Assembly: GCA_002897115.2 (NCBI GenBank)
Contig: BCIH01000012.1
Span: forward strand, 1 to 46,801
Length of the DNA: 46,801 bases
Direction: 5' to 3'
From: Prototheca cutis
Lineage: Eukaryota; Chlorophyta; Trebouxiophyceae; Chlorellales; Chlorellaceae
The notes under the pieces were generated by a model, which saw nothing but the letters and a program-made list of their open reading frames with translations, had not been told where the DNA came from and searched no databases. Of the stretch, positions 1 to 10,645 are shown in pieces (positions within the stretch are counted from its first letter, which is position 1; each line of letters begins with the position of its first letter). Position numbers and translations under genes: made by a program.

Positions 1-2160
1 GGGTCAAAATGGTGCAGTGGCAACTCATGCAGGTGAGCAGCTGCGACCAACTGCACTGTCACTTACCCCGGTAGGGACTAGGGCTTGCGCTCGGCCATGT
101 GGACTGCAGTCCTGCAGCGAGTCCCCCGTCTCAGAGTTCTCCTGCCGCACAGCGGCACGCTCCGGCAGGGAGATCCCATCCGCTGCCGCAGATCCCAATG
201 CATTGTCGGGGCTGGGCTCCACAGTGACCTACAGGGCACATTGGCTGTGGCCGGGCTGCACGGAGGCGCTGGCGAAAGGGAACTCCCGTCTCCCGGCCGC
301 GGCGATGCTGTCCACAGTTGCGGCGGGCTGCCTGCCGATGACGCCATCTGCGATACACCGACATCATCGAGTAGGGCAGCATCGGATGCTACATCCATGA
401 CAGAGGCCCGGAGCAGGAGCGGGGTGCAGGACGTCCGGCCTCGCAGAATGGGGATGCTGGGCGCCGGCATTCCACGTGGCACCAAGGAAGGAAGAGTCTT
501 CCAGCAATCAACATGTCCGCCAGACTCACCGTGGAAGAATGGTAACAATAATGCCGAAATCTGACCGCCAATCAGCCCGATAATATCTAGCCCAAGCCAC
601 ATCGTCGCTTGCGTTGGCGGCCGTCGTCCCATAAAGTACAGCAGCGAAAGCATCCTGCTGTCGGACACAGCCTCTCCGCCAGTCATCCATTGAGGCCACT
701 GGTGAACATCGCACCCTAGTCATGACTGTCTCTCATCCTTCGCCATAGCTGATGCATCACGCCGCGGTGGCCCGGCCCGGTGGCCCGCACCAGTGCCACG
801 TGGGGTCCGCTATACGCGACCTGCGCGCCAGGGACCGTGACCGGTCGACTTGTCTCCCGGAACTGTGCAGATATCGAGGGCACAAGGCATTGCCACGCAT
901 GTCAACAGGCCCATTGCAGACGCACTGCCACCAAATGACCAAGACAAGAACACAGGCAGGCCGGCCACCAACACATGCGGCCTCACCCGCTATGGCAGCC
1001 GGAGCTCGAGACGACTGGAGAAGGCCAGGACGACAGTAGCACGGTTGTCCTGTCCGGATGCACCTCCCTCCGATGCGGCTGCTGTCAGCGCGATAAACTG
1101 GGCCTGGTACTCGGGAACGAGCGGGCGCACTGCCGGTGCACCCAGTCTCGACATGGTGTCAGAAAAGGAGGTTGCTCATCATCAACTGCATTCGAAATGC
1201 GCGCGTTCAATCATCGACCCTGCACACAAATGGACATGGATGGGGAAGGTCTGAGTTTTAATGGAGATCTCAGAGCCCGCCCATGGGCACGCTTGGCCCC
1301 TGATGCTCAGAAGAGCTGCCACCATCCCCACTCAAACATCGGCCGCACTCCGTTGAGAGTCCTCTCATCCATCTATTACGACAATGTACACTTGAGATGG
1401 ACTCACCAATCCTGGCTGAGGTGCGCGGCGCCGTGGATGCGGTGTTCACGGGCTTCATCAGGGCCACACTCGCCCACATGAGTCGTCGCCAAGATCGTGC
1501 GGCCGGCAACGCATTTGAGCCTTGGGGTGCAGAGAAGAAGCCCCGCTATTTTCGATGATAAGTCAGTTCATTCTGGAATGCGTGGCGACCAACTCGCGAC
1601 TCTGACGTTATTTACCGGAGCATCCATCTCCGGCACGAGGTGTACGGCGGCAACTCCTCAGATGATGTCTGGCATGTCACCCACGCCCAGCCACACCCCA
1701 GCGGGACCACCAGCATCCATCACCCCGCCTACCTCCCTTGAATGTTCACAGTCTTCTGGTCGTTCTGCTCGACTTCAAGGCCAGGGGAGCTGCCTGCATA
1801 GTCTCCCGGGCCTTTGACACCACCCTTCTGGGGGGGAGCGCGATGAATCTCTGCACAGAAGGACGACGGCGGCGGCTCACATCACTCGCCTGTAGCACCA
1901 CCAGGGCTCTGGCATCACGAATGATCAGACTGGCCGAAGCAAGCTGGCGCTGCAGGGATTGCCTCTTACCTCCCTTTCCAATGCATCTCCACAACCGCGC
2001 CCACAACCCCGACCATATCCGCACTGCACAGCTCCCGGCGCGTGAGTGCTATGGAGATGTTGGCCCAGTACGGTGGTACTGGGACTTCTGATGTTTGGAC
2101 AATTCCGTCTTATCATTTTCGGGGGTACCAACTCTAAATAATCAAAGTAAACATGCGCGG
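1..2160. other. No confident gene
   Basis: Several overlapping open frames occur on both strands, but none carries a domain I recognise and none joins its neighbours through convincing splice sites. On the plus strand, two stretches (about 1615-1740 and 1738-2091) read somewhat like coding sequence but lie in different frames separated by stops. This could be a decayed gene or a chance effect of high GC content. I see no repeat array or RNA gene here. Confidence 0.4.
1397..1558 (+). CDS. Possible small ORF or exon (53 codons)
   Basis: An ATG-initiated frame begins MDSPILAEVRGAVDAVF, continues without unusual codons, and ends in KKPRYFR followed by TGA. The composition is protein-like: a mixed amphipathic N-terminus and a basic tail. 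I do not recognise a family. It could be a short independent gene, an exon of a larger gene lost through misassembly or decay, or chance. No upstream promoter or splice partner was identified. Confidence 0.18.
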   Translation: MDSPILAEVRGAVDAVFTGFIRATLAHMSRRQDRAAGNAFEPWGAEKKPRYFR

Positions 2161-2384
2161 TCAGGCCGTGGGCGTGGGCACCGGCGCAGGGATGCGGGGC
2201 AGGACGTACCAGTCGGACGGCTTGTCACCTGTATCCTTGAAGTAAGCCCGCATCTCGACGGTTCCACCGGCGGCCAGTTTCTGCTTGCCCGCATTGTCCA
2301 AGGGATAGTTCATCTCGTAGCTGCCAGAGTACGCGCTGCGCAAGATGTCGGCGGTGTAGAAGACAGTGCCGCTAGTATCGATGA
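2161..2384 (-). pseudogene. Orphan 3' exon of an unrecognised gene
   Basis: Read on the minus strand, this is a clean protein-like segment of about 70 residues, with TADILRSAYSGSYEMNY near its start and PRIPAPVPTPTA before a TGA. A possible acceptor (ctag) lies about 15 bases inside the upstream edge. The frame is lost exactly where the transposon-derived fragment at 2385-2717 begins, and no upstream exon is visible before the HIRA gene. I infer either a gene truncated by that insertion or a last exon whose other exons are gone. I do not recognise the family. Confidence 0.35.
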
Positions 2385-2717
2385 ACCTTGATGGCGTGTC
2401 TGAACATGAGGCACATCGTGCAGAGCCTGCGGAAGACTGGCCAGCAGCCTCAGCGCTTCCAGCGCCGCAGTGCTGATGAACATACATCCATCATGGGGGG
2501 TTACAGCCTTCCCAGCTGGGGATCCGGAACCCCCGGGGCTCCTTCCCTCCCCTGGGAAGGGAAAAGCGGTGGTCCGCCATTTGAGGTAGTCGTCCACCTT
2601 CCTATTGCCCTGTGGGGGGTGACAATTCACAGCCATCAGTGATGCCCAGCAAACCCCGGGGTGATGTGATGCTGTTGCTGGCTGAGCTGGTTGCATTATT
2701 TTTGCCCTGCATGGTAC
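2385..2717 (+). mobile_element. 3'-terminal fragment of a Fanzor/TnpB-type element (copy A)
   Basis: This stretch is strongly similar throughout to 29459-29806, and both copies end at the same bases, TTTTTGCCCTGCATGGTAC. It starts at the aspartate codon of the RD motif and encodes MACLNMRHIVQSLRKTG, the C-terminal helix after the nuclease zinc ribbon. It then continues through the conserved 3' non-coding segment. A small deletion relative to the other copy removes the ORF's stop codon. The hairpin arms CCTTCCC (2541-2547) and GGGAAGG (2554-2560) pair. Nothing of the element is seen upstream of 2385. The end lies 195 bases before the HIRA start codon, in the same orientation. It may be a 5'-truncated relic or a stand-alone guide-RNA scaffold. 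Confidence 0.8.
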
Positions 2718-2912
2718 CAATTCTTCTTCGCCACATCCGAATCGCTGCTGCGAAATACGAAATCGGTCAGCGACTTTGCAACACGATCTCGCGAAACGAA
2801 GAAGCAAGAGCCGAGAATGTTGTATAACTCTGGTGTGTACACATAATGTCAATGAGCGTTCTGTGATCGAAGGGCGATCAGCCCGGGGTGCGGCCCACCA
2901 GGCAGGGGGATC

Positions 2913-5900
2913 ATGTTGGTGGACAAGCCTCCCTGGTGCTCCCACGATGGTGCGCTGCTGGAACACTGACGTAGTGGCATGGGTGTGCATGTATGCGTTC
3001 CACCCATTCGGAGGAGGGTCGAGCTTCCGGCGAGGAGTGATCCTGGTGCTCTGCCTCTTGCAGCACCCCATGCATGCTGTTCCCTCCCCTCCCCGCCCCC
3101 GTGAGCTTGTCGGGCAACCAACCCCTCGCCCCCTGCTGCAGGGCATCCCATCTTCTCAATCCACGCCCAGCCAGCGGGCTCTCGCTTTGCAACAGGCGGC
3201 TCCGATGGCCTGGCCAAGGTTTGGAGCCTGCCCTGTGTGCTGGACACGGGCACGGAGATCGCCCCCGGGGCGCAGCCGCTCCTAGCGAACCTGTCGGAAC
3301 ACAACGGCCCCGTCAACGTCGTGCGCTTCAGCCCCGATGGCCGCTACCTTGCAACCGGTACGTCACGTGGATCACACGTGACCTGGGTTTTTCTGTCGGT
3401 GAAATGGGCCGACGCTTTTGGTTCCACACATCCACAACCCAATAAGCAGCGCCCCCCCCCCCCCCCCCCCCCCCCCNCNCNCNCACCCCAATACACAAAA
3501 AACACAAATGGGTGCACCAAAATGGCCACCACAGGCTCTGATGACCACATTGCCTGCGTGTTCGAGCGTCGGCCCGGTCCCGGCATGGGCTCGCTGGGGT
3601 CGGCCCGTGCGGGCGTGGAGAACTGGCGGCTTGTGGCCGCACTGCGTGGCCACACCAACAATGTGGTGGACCTGGCCTGGAGCCCCGACTCGCGCCTGCT
3701 GGTGACGGCGAGCCTGGACGGCACGGCGGCGGTGTGGGAGGCGGGCACAGGCACGCGCGTGGCACGGCTGGCGTCGCACTCCAGCTTCGTCAAGGGCGTG
3801 GCTTGGGACCCGGTGGGGTCCTATCTGGCCACCCAGGCCGAGGACCGGACGCTGGCGCTGTGGCGCGTGGGCGACTGGGCGTGCCTGGCCCGCGTGACGG
3901 CGCCCTTTCAGATGATGATCAGCAGCACGTTTGCCCTGCGCTGCTCCTGGTCCCCTGATGGCCAGTGGCTGCTGGCTGGAAACTCGTACCAAGGCGCCAC
4001 ACACGCCGCCGTGCTCATCCCACGTGAACGCTGGGATCAGGCCGCCGAGTACCTCTACGTCAGCGGGCACACGGGCGCCATCGTGTGCGGCGCCTTCAAC
4101 CCCAGGCTGTTCCAGAGCAGCGTCGCGGCGTGCGCTGTGCCCCGCCCCGCGACGCCGCCCCCGGGCAAGGAGAATGGTGACATCGACCATGGGGACGACA
4201 AGGGGGCACCGGCGGTGGACACCGGCGACACACAAACCGCAGTCCGTGTCGGCGATGCCGGCACAGTCGCTGGGGAAGCAGCCACTGGCCAGGGCGCATC
4301 CGGCGGCGTGGCATCCATGGCCTCCCCTTCGGTGGGCCGGGCTGCACAGGGGCTTGCCACGGTGACCGCGCCCGGGGCAGAAGATGCCCAGGAACTGTAC
4401 TCTGTCTTTGCCATTGGCAGCCAGGACAGAAAGGCCACAGGTTGGCTGGGCCTCACAGTGGAAGAGGGTTTTATGGTTGGGTGCAGGGAAGGGGCACCTG
4501 CCCCCTAGGCCTTTCGCACTCGGACAGCAAATTCAACCCCCACCACTGCCACCGACGAACCATGCCACCACTTACTCCTACCGCAGTCTGGGCGAGCTGC
4601 ACAGACCGGCCGCTGTTCTGTGCGTCGCATTTTTTCTCGGCACAGGTCTTGGACGTGGCCTGGGCGCCGTCGGGCTATGCGCTGCTGGCCAGCTCCTCTG
4701 ACGGCACCGTGGCCGTGTTCCAGTTTAGCGAAGCGGAGCTGGGAACTGCGAGCAGTGCCGACACGGTGCAGACACTGCTGCGGGGGCTGTACGGCCGGGT
4801 GGGCACGGACAAGGGACGTCGGCTGGCAGAAAGCGTGGAGCAGCTTGAACTGGAGGAGGCCGCTGGCACACCGGGCCCGGGGAAACTGTCTGGCAAACCC
4901 GCCGAAGCAAATGGGAAAACTGCAGCCAGCGGAAGCTCGGCCACTCCGCCGTCAAACTTGCCCGGCGCAGCGGCACCGCGGCCTTCGCAGGCGCCCGCCC
5001 CGACGGGTCTGGCTGCGCTGGACGCCAGGTTAGGCGGTGCAGCAGCTGCCATGGGCTTCAGCCCCGCCAAGCACCCCCGGAGCGGCAAGTCTGCTGCGAC
5101 GCAGGCCCAGGACACCAGGGATGCAGGCCCCGCCACGCCTGGGGCCATCCCGGCTGGCGAGACGCCGGGGCCCGCGCACCGCGCCGCGCCACTGGGAGGA
5201 CCGGCCGTGCCGGCGCAGGCCCTGCTGCCGCCAGCGCCCGTGCACCGGGAGCTGGTCGTGCCACTGCCGGCGCGACCTGCGGGAGCATTTGCCGTTCAAG
5301 AATCAGACGCCGGGGAGCGATGGCAGCTCCGCATTGTCAACAGGTGCGATGCGAAGGTGGTGGTCTTCGCGGGATTGATTGCGTGAGGGAGTTCGTGCCT
5401 CTTGCAGGCCTGTGGGAGGCCTTGTGCCAGGCCTGGCTGCGTCACAATCTCGCCAACAAGACTCCACACGTTCTTCTTCTATCATCCACGTCCCCAAATA
5501 ATATCTATGCTCGCAGGGCGGGACGGCCTGGATCAGCCACCGCGTGGTGCCAGCCCGTTGCTCCCAGTTCACATGGCGCTGCTGCGGCAGGCCCTGGCCT
5601 CGGGTCTGCAGGAACTGGTGCTGTGGCGGCAGAGTACCGGTGGGAGGACATGCTGTCTCGACGCGTAGCGCTGGCCGCGGCATCGCCGAGTGGCGGCTGG
5701 GTGGCAGTGGCTCTGGAGGACGGGTCGCTGCTGGTCTACACTGCGCGCGGGGGCCGACGGGCGCTGGGCCCGCTGAAGCTCGGCGCCGGGCTCGCACGGT
5801 TGGCGGCCTCGCGCCATGCACTGCTGGCGCTGACCGTGCAGGGCGACGTGCATGTGTGGAGGCTGGATCCGAGAACGGGAGCGTGCCTCAAGGCCCCGCC

Positions 5901-6666
5901 GCGCGCCAGCATTTGGCCGCTTCTATCAGACGGTGGGAGTGGTGGCGGTGCAAGCGTGCCCAGCGCAGCGCGACTGGCCTCGCTGGCTCTGACTGAGGAC
6001 AGCTGTGCGCCGCTGGCGACGCTGGCCGATGGCCGAGCGTACGTCTACGCGCACACTCTGGCAGCCTGGACCTGCATCGCCGATGACACGACGGCCCTGT
6101 CGGCGCACCGCCCGTCGCCGCTGCCGCGGGACGCGGGGGAATTGGAGCGCGCACAAGCCGGGACACTGGCGCGCGTAGAGCCGCGGGCCGGTGCAGCCGC
6201 GAGGGCGCTGCTGCGCGGCGGTGGGGGCGCGGCGGCGGCCGCTGCGACGCGTGCCCACCTGGAGGCCAGCCTGTCCGCGGGCCGCGCTCTGGGCGGTGGC
6301 AGCGGCACTGAGTACCGCGCCTGGCTGGGACGGTACGCCGGGTTTCTTGCCGCCGCGGGCGATTGCCAGCGCCTCGCCGAGCTGTGCGATGAGCTGGCCG
6401 CGGCGGGTGTGGCTTGGCAGCACAAGGCGCATGCTGTTGCCACTGGTGGCCGTTCAACGGGCATGGACCTGGACGACGATCACCACGATGAACAACATTG
6501 GTGGGACCAAAGTCCTCTGTCAGAACATGCACCCCCGGCCATCGCCGGTGTGGAGCTGCTGCGGGACGTAGTGCTCCCAGTGATAGGTCGGCATCGTGAG
6601 CTTCAAGACCTGGCCGCCCGCGTGCGCGGCGCCGTCCAGGACATGCAGGAAGGCTGGACCACCTGA
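2913..6666 (+). CDS. HIRA: Histone chaperone HIRA (WD40 protein)
   Basis: HIRA deposits histone H3.3-H4 independently of replication, in a complex with UBN and CABIN1-type partners in the nucleus. I place five exons at 2913-2949, 3142-3357, 3535-4440, 4587-5343 and 5517-6666; the phases all agree and give about 1021 residues. The start MLVDKPPWCSHDG joined to HPIFSIHA matches the conserved HIRA N-terminus (KPxW..HxGxPIFS). WD40 repeats follow, with SPDGRYLATG, RGHTNNVVDLAWSPDSRLL, VKGVAWDPVGSYLATQAEDR and LDVAWAPSGYALLASSSDGT. A low-complexity linker corresponds to the B-domain region. The Hira C-terminal domain starts near residue 677, with YRWEDMLSRRVALAAASPSG and EDGSLLVYTARGGRRALGP. The first intron after exon 2 holds a long C-run with ambiguous bases. 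The gene is convergent with CSE1. Confidence 0.93.
3452..3485. repeat. Poly-C microsatellite with ambiguous bases in a HIRA intron
   Basis: About 25 consecutive C are followed by alternating n and c, then CA-rich sequence. The tract lies inside the intron 3358-3534. The n calls indicate sequencing slippage, so the true length is unknown. Confidence 0.9.
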
Positions 6667-6930
6667 CCGACTGCCAAGCTGCATCCGCGTGCTTAGGGTT
6701 GAACTATACACACCCCACAACCCAATCCGCACAGTCTGCTCCATTTCTGTCCTCCTGGGCCCCTCTGATGGGCCTTCTGCCGAACCTGCATTTCCACGTT
6801 GGTCTGCTGTGTCGCCCGCGCAGTCACTAGTCCCGTTTGGTGGTGACCCTTGCTTTCATTCGCGGCACTCACTTGTATGTCTCTTCTTTCAGAAAGCAAA
6901 ACAGCCGCATGCTTCTGTTGTTGAGATTGG

Positions 6931-6935
6931 TTACA
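6931..6935 (-). terminator. Candidate poly(A) signal TGTAA for CSE1
   Basis: TGTAA, the usual chlorophyte polyadenylation signal, reads on the minus strand about 93 bases beyond the CSE1 stop codon. It lies in the 361-base gap between the convergent HIRA and CSE1 genes. Confidence 0.35.
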
Positions 6936-7027
6936 GCTGCATGGGCTCCATGACGGATCGATCCTACCGGCGATGAAAGAAGATCAGGTTTTCTCATCAG
7001 CATTGCTCGGGCCGGTGAGGCCGCACC

Positions 7028-10000
7028 TCATGCCAGTGAGACGCCCGCGGCGCTGCACAGCGAGCTGAGCTTGGCTTGTGCCTCGGGCGATACGTACGCG
7101 GAGACGAGCGCAGGAATCGTGCCCGGTGCCACGGCGGCACGCTGCGCGAGCGACTGCACCAAGTAGGCACCGGCGTCGTTGACCCCGGGCAGCGCATCCG
7201 TCTCCTCCCTGTGTGTCGAGAAGGGTAGGTTTGAATTTGGAGTGAGAAAGTGACGGAGAGGAAACAGAGCAGTCGCCAGATACTACTTGCTCGCCGTCTA
7301 TGAGAAACCAGGTCCGAGGACGCCGGCCAGCACCGTTGATGTGGGCAGCGTTCGCAAGTCTTCTCCTCACAGCAGCTTTGATCAATTCACCACATGCACA
7401 CGGCACCCCCAAGGCCAGGTTATCAGCATCGCTGGTCCCATCTTTTGTCAAACACACTCAAGGGCATCAAATAACCTGCCCCCAAATCAAAGTACAACAG
7501 ATAACCGTACCTCTGTGCATTGTGGAGCTTGGCGTAGGCCGCAGAGTAGCCGGTGGCTCCAGCCTCGACCTCCTCATCCACAGCATCATCGCCTGTGCAA
7601 ATGATTTCGGCTTGGGGACGAAGAATCAATGACAAAAGAGTGCACACCAGGTCTGTCGCTCTTCTGTCGCTGGAGAGCTGAAAGGCTGCATCCCTCTTGA
7701 GGACAGCTTCTGGCCAGCACGGCTCCCATCCTCCCCCCAGCAACATACTTCCACCAACCAAAACACACCCGAGGCGCCTGCGCTGCCGGTGCTGGTGCCT
7801 TCCAGGAACTTGAGCGTGGCGTCGAGGAGCTTGCCCGACAGCTCGGCGCCCTCCGCCGCCGTCAGCTGCGGCGTTGATGTCAGCAGGTTGGCCATGCCGA
7901 CCACAGCCAGCTTGCCCTCCTGGTCCCCCGTCAGACTCGCGAGATGCGGCGCCACCACCTGTGAAATGGATCATTTTTTTGCGGGAAGTTTTCTGTCAGT
8001 CAGGCACTCGTCGTTGCACAGGATCGCTCGCCGGCGAACATCATCCCCCGCCTACTAACCCCACACACACGTACGTTTGCGAGGATCTGTGCAGCGATGC
8101 CCGGCTGCACGGCGTCCAGGGATTGCGCGAGCGCAGCCCCTCCATGCACTGCGGCAAAGGAGGTGAGAAAGGCGACAAAGCAGCGCGTGAACTTTGGCGT
8201 GCGCGCGACCTGCATGCGCTGGAAGAGCAGCGCCCAGACGTGGGGCGTGTAGGGCACCAGCGTGTCGAGCGGCAGTCCGCGGCCCTCGCCCGTGCAGTAG
8301 AGAGCGGACAGCAGAGCAAATCCCTCGTGATCCAGGGCCTTGGAGGCCACCAGTTTCTGGAAGACGCCCAGCACAGCTGGCAGGTGCCCGCCGGCAGCCA
8401 CCTCGCCGGGGCTGGCCCGCAGGTACGCCCGTACCAGGCGCACCAGCGCCGGCGCGTTGCCCGGCCGCTCCCAGAACACGGGCGACAGCAGTGGCGGGAA
8501 GAGCGCCGCGTACGACGCAGGCAACTCCGTGCCGGGGCCCCGCTGCTCCAGCAGCTGCGCAAAGATCTGAAAGATGTACGGATGGAATTCCTGCACGTCC
8601 TCCTGCAGCACGATCTGGAATGGAGGGAACAGCTGCTCCTCAAACCGCGCCGTTTCGGCCGCGTCACCAGCGCAGCAGTACCTATTTGTTGAGTGGGGCA
8701 GTGTTTGGAGCCAGATGGTCATCGGTTTCCGTGAGAAGAACAAGATGCACGACCCCCTGCTGAACCCCATCTCTCGGCACCAAACCCTCTGCCCAGTCTG
8801 ACCACCGCATCCCAAGACAAAACACACCAGACACACGTCCCCTTACCTAACCAGTGCGGCCACGGACTCGAACAGGTAGTGATTGAACCCTGGCTGCATG
8901 GGGTTTTTGCACACAGCCAGCAGCAGCTGCGACAGCTGCTGCAAGCACACCGGTGCAACAGGCTTGATGGCCGGGCCTGTGTGTTTTTTGTGTGTGTGTG
9001 TGGGGGGGGGGGGGGGGGGGGGGGCAGTCGGCATGTGAATGCAGGGAGAGATGGATGTTTTGGTGCTGGCACTTTTGCGCAGTGGGAAGCAGCGCAGTAC
9101 CTTGCGCCCTCCGCAAAACCTGGCACAACAACGACGACGGCGACGGTGACGACAACGACAGCATGAAACATGAACAGCAGAAGCCGCACCGACGAATGAG
9201 ATGACACGCATGACGGCCCGCATGACGTATTCGTTCTCTCCAGACTCCGGGAGCGCAAACGCAGCGAACAGGCGTTCCAAGAGAGGCTGCAGCACGGCGC
9301 CCAGTTCGGCCGGCGTGAACCGTGGGCGTCCCGCCTCGCGCGCGGCGAGGAGCCTGTCGACGGCGATGGCTGCGTAGGAGTGCACGACATTGGACTGCGA
9401 GGCCAGCAGCCTGACTGCGGCCGGGAACAGGGCCAGGGCCTTTTCCCGCGGCAGCTGCGCGCGAAAGGTCGTGGCAAAGCGCAGTGCGTCGGCCTTGAGC
9501 ACGGGAAACGCGTCGACATCCTCGTCGGTCAGCTCGGGCACGATATGCGCATCGTAAAACTGTTGCAGGTCGACAAGCTCGTTGGTGGCGGCTGCGCTGC
9601 CGGCAGCCGTCCGCGCACGGAGAGCCAGCGCACTGACCAGGTACAGCGCGCAGTCCTTGGAGCGCCAGCGCGCTGCGCGGCCCTCGGGGCCCGCGGCCTC
9701 GGCCAGCATGGCGGCGACATACCCACTGAACAGCTCGCTCGTCGCCACAGGGAAGCGTGTCGCGAGAGCCTTGACCAGCTCGCTGGCCGCGCGGCGCCGC
9801 GTGTCGGAATCGGAGCCCTCCATATCCCCGCGAACGTACTCGACCCAGTTGCCCTCAAACAGCTCCTCTGCATCGTCGCGCATGCGCAGGTTGGGGATGA
9901 CAATCGCCTCGCACACCTGGCGCAGCACCGCGGGGTCGCCCAGCAGCGCGTGCTGTGCCGACTGCGCCACACGTGTCAGGAAGGAAATGGCGTGCAGCGC

Positions 10001-10552
10001 CAGATTGTCCTGCGTTTGAGCGTGCAAGGTTAACCTTTTCCGTAACCCTAGCTATATTTAAAACTTTCATTCTTGCCTTAGAAATATGCATGTATGAAAA
10101 GAGGGGGGGCCCAAGCAAGCCGGCTCGGAACCTTGCTAGCGGGATCGCCTAAAACCACAGACAGCAGACAACCGTCGCAGTCAGGCCAACCACACCCTCC
10201 ACTCCATACCTGACCGGGGTTTTGGGAGATTTTGAACAGCAGGTTCCAGACGTCCTGCACAAACGTCTGAAGGAACTTGGCAAATTCCTCCTCATTCCGC
10301 TCCTCAAACAGGCACAGAGCCTCACAGATCTGGGATGGGGAATGGAGTGCAGGAAGGGTTGGCCGGGTGGGCAGAGGACATCGATGGGGAGGGCACCTTG
10401 GTGGTGCGGTGGACAACCATATGCCCAGTGCGGCTCGCAACCCGCGATGCATGCCCAGATTCTTCAGGAAATCTTCCCTGAACAGTGCTGCTGGATGCCC
10501 TGCATGCGAGTCGACCCAAGCTGCACACACGCGCACACACGCGCGCACACAC

Positions 10553-10645
<93 letters not shown>

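Noticed and set aside
78..686. 202-residue minus-strand frame near the left edge
   Set aside because: Low-complexity composition, overlaps frames on the other strand, and has no recognisable motif or splice partner.
2385..2717. Interpretation of copy A as a 5'-truncated LINE
   Set aside because: The ORF remnant matches the nuclease C-terminus after the RD motif; no poly(A) tail or target-site duplication is visible and no reverse transcriptase is present.
3372..4235. 287-residue minus-strand frame opposite HIRA
   Set aside because: It is a GC-rich shadow of the HIRA coding exon and crosses the poly-C tract; no domain.
10525..10643. Open frames of alternating His-Thr or Val-Cys on both strands
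   Set aside because: They are translations of a CA dinucleotide repeat inside a CSE1 intron.
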